A stretch of DNA of 41,409 nucleotides from Vallitalea sp. (GTDB lineage: Bacteria > Bacillota > Clostridia > Lachnospirales > Vallitaleaceae). The translations under genes and the position numbers were made by a program. Numbering within the stretch: position 1 is the first letter of the stretch; each line of letters opens with the position of its first letter. Where the stretch lies: positions 1 through 41,409 of the forward strand of contig JAOASG010000045.1 in the NCBI GenBank assembly GCA_025210235.1, given 5' to 3'. Positions 35,935 through 41,409 of this stretch are shown here, in pieces. Under the pieces are notes generated by a model. It saw nothing but the letters and a program-made list of their open reading frames with translations. It made no database searches and was not told the DNA's origin.

Positions 35935-37260
35935 TTATTTATCAAAATTCTTATTATTGTTAATCCATTCTTCAATAGGATCAATATCATTAATAATATG
36001 AGATCTGGTAAGGGGAATGTTGATATCAGGATAAATAGAGTCTTTATATTCAACATTCTCAAAAATGAATTTACCAGTTGAGTAACAATATTTGAATCTT
36101 GTATGTTTAAGCTTTTTTTTATTTGATAATTCCCCATAAATTTTATTAGAATTAGCTGTAGGTTCTCCAATAATGGTAGCTAACTTATTATACTTCATAA
36201 TTCCAGTAAATATGCCTGCTGCACTAAAGGTTTTATTAGATGTGGCTACATATATATTTCCATTATACAACTGTTTCCGTTTATGTTCGTTAAAAATACT
36301 ACTTCCATCAGCGAAGGTATAATTTTTAACATTACCATTTATGTAACTTAAAAACATATCTATAACGTATAAATAACCACCAATATTATTCCTTAAATCA
36401 ACCAATATATTATTAATATTATTACTTTCAACATAGTCAAAAAATTCCTCTAACTTTTCTAGATATAATGAACTTGCGTTACAATTATTTAGTTCAAAGA
36501 TAGCTATGTTTTTGTTTGTGAAAGTCTTTATTTTAACCTCAGTTAATTTATTTTTGACATAGGGATTTTGAGTTACTAGTTTAACATTAACTATATTGAG
36601 TGATTTATCATGTTTCTCTACTATTAGATCAACACTGTTTGAATTCTTTAAACATCCTAGCCATTCTAATGTATACGCTTTTACTATCAAATTTGTCGCC
36701 TCAGATTTTACCCAATAACTACTCTGAGCAGATATAACATTGTCCATATTTACATAAATTTCTTCAATCGATTTATTTCCAATCATGTTAATCTTATCTC
36801 CGGGTTCTAATTGTTTGCAACAACTTTCAACGACAACTAACCCTTCCTGCAACCATTTTAATTTAACAGGTAGATAATTTGTAGCTTTTGAACTTTTTAT
36901 ATAAAAATGCCCATCATTAAGTACATTTGCAATTTCTCGAATCATAAAATATAATGCATTGATTTTAACTTCGCTCTTGCCTTCTAATTTAGACATAACT
37001 TCATTATATTTATTTATAAACTCATCTTTAACTTTTGGTTCATTAATCAGGGCATAGTGTCCATCTAAACATTCTTGTTTGAAGATCTCAAGATCGCTTT
37101 TAGCCTTTTCAATATATATAAAGTCATACTTGCTAGTAGTTTTTTTGTTTTCTAAATCTTGGGTGGATTGGTTATCTTCGGTAGATGGGTTAAATGATTT
37201 ATTAGTAGTGCAACCTACTAATAAAATACCACATAAAAGTAATGTTATTAGCTTCTTCAT
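35935..37260 (-). CDS. S41-family (C-terminal processing type) lipoprotein peptidase
   Basis: The product is 441 aa from ATG 37260, 11 nt behind AGGAG; GTG 37272 overlaps that site. The signal MKKLITLLLCGILLVGC has its lipidated cysteine at residue 17. A linker and a helical N-terminal region (DLEIFKQECLDGHYAL) precede a PDZ-like part (LEPGDKINMIGNKSIEEIY). The S41 core follows: NNILVDLRNNIGGYL and the catalytic serine S346 in NKTFSAAGIF, with IGEPTA. It acts outside the membrane. It is the last gene behind the precursor peptide, transporter and radical SAM enzyme, so it may remove the leader or degrade surplus peptide; this role is inferred from position. Confidence 0.85.
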   Translation of the reverse strand: MKKLITLLLCGILLVGCTTNKSFNPSTEDNQSTQDLENKKTTSKYDFIYIEKAKSDLEIFKQECLDGHYALINEPKVKDEFINKYNEVMSKLEGKSEVKINALYFMIREIANVLNDGHFYIKSSKATNYLPVKLKWLQEGLVVVESCCKQLEPGDKINMIGNKSIEEIYVNMDNVISAQSSYWVKSEATNLIVKAYTLEWLGCLKNSNSVDLIVEKHDKSLNIVNVKLVTQNPYVKNKLTEVKIKTFTNKNIAIFELNNCNASSLYLEKLEEFFDYVESNNINNILVDLRNNIGGYLYVIDMFLSYINGNVKNYTFADGSSIFNEHKRKQLYNGNIYVATSNKTFSAAGIFTGIMKYNKLATIIGEPTANSNKIYGELSNKKKLKHTRFKYCYSTGKFIFENVEYKDSIYPDINIPLTRSHIINDIDPIEEWINNNKNFDK

Positions 37261-37346
37261 AAAAATACTCACTCCTATATGTATATATTGTCGACGGTTG
37301 TAATTTGTTATAGAATAGTATGGAGAATGCAGTCTGCTATACTAAG

Positions 37347-37378
37347 TACCCTCCTATAGTATTATGTATAGAAGGGTA
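37347..37378 (-). terminator. Stem-loop between precursor and protease genes
   Basis: TACCCTCCTATA (37347-37358) pairs with TATAGAAGGGTA (37367-37378), one mismatch, 8-nt loop. No T-run follows on the minus strand. It probably protects the short precursor mRNA or limits read-through. Confidence 0.5.
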
Positions 37379-37420
37379 TCTATCACATTAATAATTGTCT
37401 AAACACAAATATATATTATG

Positions 37421-37591
37421 TTATTTATTAGGGTTAGGTAAAGACATAATGTGCACTTTTGATCCAGTTGGAGTAACGCATACGGGGTTGTTACCATCAC
37501 ATCCACAAGGCCAAGGACCATATGAAGTATAATTTGGACAACCTGTATTTCCTCCTTTAGGTGATATGGGATTAAGAATTAAGTATTTCAT
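37421..37591 (-). CDS. Cys/Pro/Gly-rich RiPP precursor peptide candidate
   Basis: 56 aa with ATG 37591, 7 nt behind AGGAG. The first 12 residues (MKYLILNPISPK) form a short leader-like part. The rest contains four cysteines (C18, C29, C31, C38), nine prolines in the whole peptide, one tryptophan (W27) and many Gly/Asn. GPWPCGCDGNNPVC is the dense core, and the tail ends SLPNPNK. No transmembrane segment. It is encoded directly after the ABC transporter and radical SAM/SPASM genes on the same strand, with its own promoter and a palindrome at the start region. It is probably the substrate of the radical SAM enzyme, with thioether cross-links from cysteine expected. Not recognised as a named family. 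Confidence 0.75.
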   Translation of the reverse strand: MKYLILNPISPKGGNTGCPNYTSYGPWPCGCDGNNPVCVTPTGSKVHIMSLPNPNK

Positions 37592-37615
37592 TTTTTTCTC
37601 CTCTCATGTTTTTTT

Positions 37616-37662
37616 ATAACTGATCAGTTATATATTTATAAAAATTGCATTATTTAATACAA
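37616..37662 (-). promoter_or_regulatory. Precursor promoter with palindromic operator
   Basis: On the minus strand, TTGTAT (37662-37657), a 16-nt spacer and TATAAA (37640-37635) form a promoter. The perfect 16-bp palindrome ATAACTGATCAGTTAT (37616-37631) covers the expected start of transcription and suits repressor binding. Confidence 0.6.
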
Positions 37663-37696
37663 ATTTTATAAGCTAATATTTGCTAATTGTTATCAT

Positions 37697-39307
37697 CTAC
37701 ATTTCAATAATTTTATCACTGATTTCAATTAAATCTTTATCGTGGGTTATTATCATAATTATTTTAGTGCATCGTATTTTATTGATATAATTAATAAGGT
37801 TTTGTTTAGATTGCATGTCTAATGATGCAGTAGGTTCATCTAGTATTATATATTGCGGATTTTTTATAAATGTTCTAATTAAACTTATTTTTTGCTTTTC
37901 TCCTCCGGATAAGTTCATGTTACTTTCATTAATTATTGTTTCCATCCCAAGTTCACTTCTGCTTAATAGGTCTGATAACCCCATTTCTTTACATAATTCA
38001 GTTAGAGAGTTATTATCATAGTTGTTATTCATCATTATGTTATTTCTGATAGTACTATTCATTAAAGGTGACATCTGTTCTGATATACCTATCATATTTT
38101 TTCTTAAAGATACAATGTCATGATTGATAATATTTATACCATCGTATATAATTTTACCAGTAAATTCTTCAGGGTATAGCCCTAATATAATATCTACTAG
38201 TGTACTTTTTCCTGTCCCATTTTTCCCAACAATACTATATACCTGCCCTTTGCTCATCTCAAATCTAATGTTATTTAAAATTAATGATTTATCATGTTTG
38301 AATTCCTTAATATCAACTTGTATTTGTTTAATATTTTTTGCTTTATGGCATCCAAATTGCTGTTGAGACATATTGAATATTTCCATTATTCGTTTGTAAT
38401 AGACTTGAACTTCTTGATAATATTTGCATAAGTTTGTAAAATATGTAATAGAGCTCATAAGTAAAGCTAAATAACTACTTAGTAAAGTAATGTTACCTAT
38501 AGATATTTCATCATTAACCACCATTATCCCCAAAACCAAGTATATTGATAATTGCGTTAACAGGTTAATAAATGATCCGAAATTCAAAAATATAGTGCTT
38601 GTTTTATTATAAGAAATATTTTTTGTCAAATAATTATTAAATGAATATTTAATTTTATCCTTGTACATATTATATATGAAATGAGTCCTTATAAATTTTA
38701 AATGATGCATAGGTCTACTTATCGAAGAATAATATTTATTATTCGCTTCTAAAGACGCATATTTTTTTATGGAAATAATTTTTTTGAATTTTATAAACAC
38801 TAATAAATATACCAGTCCCAATAGCAAAAATATTATAACTAAAAAATAATTTATTTTAATAAATATAAAACTCACATAGCATATAATTGAGAAATTTATC
38901 ATTACTCCTAGGGGAGTAGTTATTAAAAATAGCACTAATGCATCAGTGTCATTAAATATCTTTTGAGTAAAATAAGCAATATTTACATTTTTGAAATTTT
39001 TTATGCTAACTTTCTGTAAATGACTCAGAATTTCGCTCATTAAAAGAAATGAACCATTTGATTGAATCTTTATGCAGTTAATCTTTTCGATGTATGAAAG
39101 TCCCATGCTTAAACAACTAATTAGCAATATGTAAATCAGCATTGTTAATATAAAATTAATATTTTTATCCATAACTAGATTATCAATCAATTTAGAGAAT
39201 AATATTGGTGTTATAAATCCAATTAAAGTATTAGTAACTGCTACGGCTATGTATACAAAATAATTCTTACAAAAAATATATTTAGTTAATAATTTAATTA
39301 TTTTCAA
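37697..39307 (-). CDS. ABC transporter (membrane + ATPase), peptide-cluster exporter
   Basis: The product is 536 aa from TTG 39307, behind GGTGG at about 10 nt. Six membrane helices lie in residues 10-290; there is no N-terminal C39 peptidase domain. The ATPase domain has Walker A SIVGKNGTGKSTLV near 358, the signature NLSGGEKQKISLIRTF near 463, Walker B YIILDEPTASLD near 484 and the H-loop in MIITHD. It is a half transporter that probably works as a homodimer exporting the modified peptide encoded just downstream. The gap to the radical SAM gene upstream is only 26 nt, so the two are one transcript. Lack of a built-in protease fits a separate leader peptidase. Confidence 0.92.
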   Translation of the reverse strand: MKIIKLLTKYIFCKNYFVYIAVAVTNTLIGFITPILFSKLIDNLVMDKNINFILTMLIYILLISCLSMGLSYIEKINCIKIQSNGSFLLMSEILSHLQKVSIKNFKNVNIAYFTQKIFNDTDALVLFLITTPLGVMINFSIICYVSFIFIKINYFLVIIFLLLGLVYLLVFIKFKKIISIKKYASLEANNKYYSSISRPMHHLKFIRTHFIYNMYKDKIKYSFNNYLTKNISYNKTSTIFLNFGSFINLLTQLSIYLVLGIMVVNDEISIGNITLLSSYLALLMSSITYFTNLCKYYQEVQVYYKRIMEIFNMSQQQFGCHKAKNIKQIQVDIKEFKHDKSLILNNIRFEMSKGQVYSIVGKNGTGKSTLVDIILGLYPEEFTGKIIYDGINIINHDIVSLRKNMIGISEQMSPLMNSTIRNNIMMNNNYDNNSLTELCKEMGLSDLLSRSELGMETIINESNMNLSGGEKQKISLIRTFIKNPQYIILDEPTASLDMQSKQNLINYINKIRCTKIIMIITHDKDLIEISDKIIEM

Positions 39308-39333
39308 AATAACTATCCACCCATTTTTTTGAA

Positions 39334-40650
39334 TTATTCATTTTCCATGTGGCTCATTAATAGATTTGCTGTTTTATTTAAGTATTCCTCAATATATCTT
39401 TTGGATTTTACACATAGATTTGTAGAATACTCTTGTGTCAAATGTGGACAAGCTCCACCCATGCAAATAGGTAGAAATTTACATTGATTACATTTTTCAT
39501 TCTTTGTAGGATTGTCTGTTAAATAGTTTATTACATATGGCTTATATTCTATTCCTTCATGAATATTACCTAATCTTCGGTCTTCTATTCCCATATGTTC
39601 CCAACACTTATATATATCTCCATTAGCATTAATAACAAATGACGAAACTGATGAAGCTCCACATCCTCCTCTAACAGCCGAGGGGAAGAATAAGTATGGT
39701 GGTATATTAAAGCCTTTTTCTAAAGCTTCTTGAAAAAATTGTAATTCTATTTTCCCATATTGGCTAAGATTTAAACAACTATTCTTATCATAACATCCAT
39801 TAGAACTATGCACTAAAGCTGGATATGGAAGAACTTTTTTTTCTAAACCGTTTTTGCAAAGTGTATCTAAAATTGAGGTCATATTTTCTAGATTTTTTTT
39901 ATCAATATTGATACGTAATGCAATACTAAATTCTATATCATCTTTCCCTTTTGCCAAATTGTTAATAATTGTATCATATGTTCCATGACCACTTTTAAGA
40001 GGTCTTCTACTATCATGACTTTCTTTATCTCCATCTATAGATATTTGAGCAGATTCAATATGACATTTATTAAGAATCAGTATGTTTTCTCGTGTTAATA
40101 AATATCCATTAGTTATTATATGACTAGAGTATTGAACATTGTTATCGTTGCATAATGGAACAATCCTATTTGTTAATCGTTCTATAACGTCAATATTTAA
40201 CAATGGTTCTCCACCATACCATGTGATTTTTAATGAATTAATAGTATTTACTTTCTTTTCAATCATATTAATAATCTTTTGCTCTGTTTCAAGACTCATC
40301 GAACAATTTGATAAATTATTTTTTTCATAGCAGTAAATGCATCTAAAATTACAATTAGATGTTGGTGCGATTGTTAGTCCAAAGTTATTATTATCAAAAC
40401 GTGATTGGTACATTTCTGCCTCTATTTCTTTCAACTCATCTCTATTATCTTCTACAATAAAGCCACCTTTAACTAATTCATTAAATAAACGATTAGGTAA
40501 ATCGTTAAGGTTTTCCTTACAATAATATTGAAACTCTTGAAAATCTTCATTAGTCAAAAGCGCTAAATTATTATATTTAGAGTTATAAGCAATTTTTTTA
40601 TGCTTATCCTCTTCATAAGGTAAAAAAAAGTTATACTTAGACTGTTTCAT
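39334..40650 (-). CDS. Radical SAM/SPASM peptide maturase
   Basis: The product is 438 aa with ATG behind AAAGGAGG. Residues 1-90 form an N-terminal region that could contain a precursor-recognition part. The radical SAM core has C100-x3-C104-x2-C107 (CNFRCIYC) binding the first iron-sulfur cluster, TWYGGEPLL (GGE, SAM binding) and AQISIDGDKESHD. The SPASM domain from about 330 carries GGCGASS, the INANGDIYKCWEHMG strand and CNQCKFLPICMGGACPH plus a final cysteine, for two auxiliary clusters. The family forms thioether (sactipeptide/ranthipeptide) or other carbon links in ribosomal peptides; the link type here cannot be read. First gene of the cluster. Confidence 0.93.
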   Translation of the reverse strand: MKQSKYNFFLPYEEDKHKKIAYNSKYNNLALLTNEDFQEFQYYCKENLNDLPNRLFNELVKGGFIVEDNRDELKEIEAEMYQSRFDNNNFGLTIAPTSNCNFRCIYCYEKNNLSNCSMSLETEQKIINMIEKKVNTINSLKITWYGGEPLLNIDVIERLTNRIVPLCNDNNVQYSSHIITNGYLLTRENILILNKCHIESAQISIDGDKESHDSRRPLKSGHGTYDTIINNLAKGKDDIEFSIALRINIDKKNLENMTSILDTLCKNGLEKKVLPYPALVHSSNGCYDKNSCLNLSQYGKIELQFFQEALEKGFNIPPYLFFPSAVRGGCGASSVSSFVINANGDIYKCWEHMGIEDRRLGNIHEGIEYKPYVINYLTDNPTKNEKCNQCKFLPICMGGACPHLTQEYSTNLCVKSKRYIEEYLNKTANLLMSHMENE

Positions 40651-40663
40651 ATATATAGCCTCC

Positions 40664-41300
40664 TTTATAATACTAATTCTCTAGAAAACTTTATGCTTGA
40701 GTCTACAAAACCTAGAGTTTATATTTTAAAAATAAAATCAATTGAATTGAGATTTCAAATTTAATTAATAATTTACTTGGGTTAATATACACCTTTTTAG
40801 CCTATACTTCATATGCAACTGAGAGGATAGAACTATACAGATGTACAACTTGATATTAGTAGAACTTATTCATAATACTTATTAAGTTGATATAATTAAG
40901 TGTTAAAATTTTTCTAATGATAATTGATAATTCAAACCATTTTCTTTGGTAATAATTTAATTATATTATTTAATGATTTTTTGGGGTTTTCCATTATGTT
41001 AAGGTAATTTTGTGATAAGTTAGTTGATTTTTTGATAAAAAAGATTATAATGAGACTACAAGATGTTTTGGGTTTAATAATTCCATTATTTATTTTTGAT
41101 ATTTATATTTTTAAAATATAATTTTAATAAAATAATTTAATAATATATATTTTTTAAAATTACAGTATATATATAACATATTAATAATATTATACAATTA
41201 ATACATATTAAATGTCAAGATATTAAGATAGGATTGATTTTGTAATCATTTGTTGCATCCATTTGTTGCGGGAGTTTGACACTTGTACAATTTTAAAATT
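40664..41300. other. AT-rich intergenic region
   Basis: About 640 nt with no convincing reading frame or ribosome site on either strand. An imperfect repeat of TCTAG/AAAAC elements lies at 40679-40717 in the maturase leader. ATTTGTTGC occurs twice within 41248-41270. Confidence 0.5.
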
Positions 41301-41307
41301 ACTATAA

Positions 41308-41333
41308 AGCCTATAAACAGGCTATTTTTTTGT
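41308..41333 (+). terminator. Short hairpin with T-run
   Basis: AGCCT (41308-41312) and AGGCT (41319-41323) with loop ATAAAC, followed by ATTTTTTTG. No plus-strand gene is seen in front of it, so a small RNA or a leader may end here. Confidence 0.5.
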
Positions 41334-41352
41334 CAATTTTTTACATTTACTA

Positions 41353-41381
41353 TTGCGTACTTTATCGCCATGTGGTATAAT
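41353..41381 (+). promoter_or_regulatory. Promoter of the right-edge gene
   Basis: TTGCGT (41353-41358), 17-nt spacer, TATAAT (41376-41381). GGGAGGGG follows as ribosome site. Confidence 0.65.
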
Positions 41382-41403
41382 ATAAGTAGTTGGGAGGGGT
41401 TTT

Positions 41404-41409
41404 ATGAGA
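41404..41409 (+). CDS. First codons of a gene leaving the window
   Basis: ATG AGA follows GGGAGGGG at proper spacing and a good promoter. Only two codons are inside the window, so the product cannot be identified. Confidence 0.5.

Overview
The window is AT-rich DNA from an anaerobic, endospore-forming Clostridia-type Firmicute. The evidence is very low GC, AAGGAGG-type ribosome binding sites, spore-coat kinase-like genes (CotS/CotSA), YesMN-type two-component control, a complete selenocysteine system and a radical SAM peptide cluster. The species cannot be fixed from the sequence.

Layout: (1) 1-140, 3' end (domains V and VI) of a group II intron. (2) 276-4133, a small acidic protein, then two CotS-family genes and a CotSA-like glycosyltransferase (spore coat). 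(3) 4580-12094, a chemotaxis receptor, a UDP-glucose dehydrogenase-type enzyme, a lipoprotein, an ABC exporter and an AI-2E-family membrane protein, separated by bidirectional terminators. (4) 12646-15138, a CoA-disulfide reductase-like/rhodanese/TusA/DsrE four-domain fusion, bracketed by copies of a palindromic repeat of about 115 bp. (5) 15719-24705, a sugar-uptake locus: YesN regulator, YesM kinase, binding protein, two permeases and a DUF5107/TPR protein. (6) 24870-26273, a lipoprotein alpha/beta hydrolase. (7) 26495-34463, selenium region: tRNA-Sec (selC), about 2 kb of small or decaying genes, a truncated second tRNA-Sec copy, selD (itself a UGA-containing selenoprotein gene), selA, selB, a cyclase-family hydrolase and a YedF-type protein. 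(8) 34498-35821, a structured RNA candidate, a cyclophilin and a DUF4160/DUF2442 pair whose first gene has lost its beginning. (9) 35935-40650, on the minus strand, a peptide-modification cluster: radical SAM/SPASM enzyme, ABC transporter without peptidase domain, a 56-residue Cys/Pro/Gly-rich precursor peptide and a lipoprotein S41 protease. (10) A promoter and the first two codons of another gene at the right edge.

How they work together: SelD makes selenophosphate. SelA uses it to convert seryl-tRNA-Sec to selenocysteyl-tRNA, and SelB delivers that to UGA codons, including the one in selD. The radical SAM enzyme probably cross-links the cysteine-rich peptide, the ABC protein exports it and the S41 protease may trim it. 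This cluster is the best candidate for an undescribed system. The second most interesting feature is the duplicated, partly destroyed selC in front of selD.
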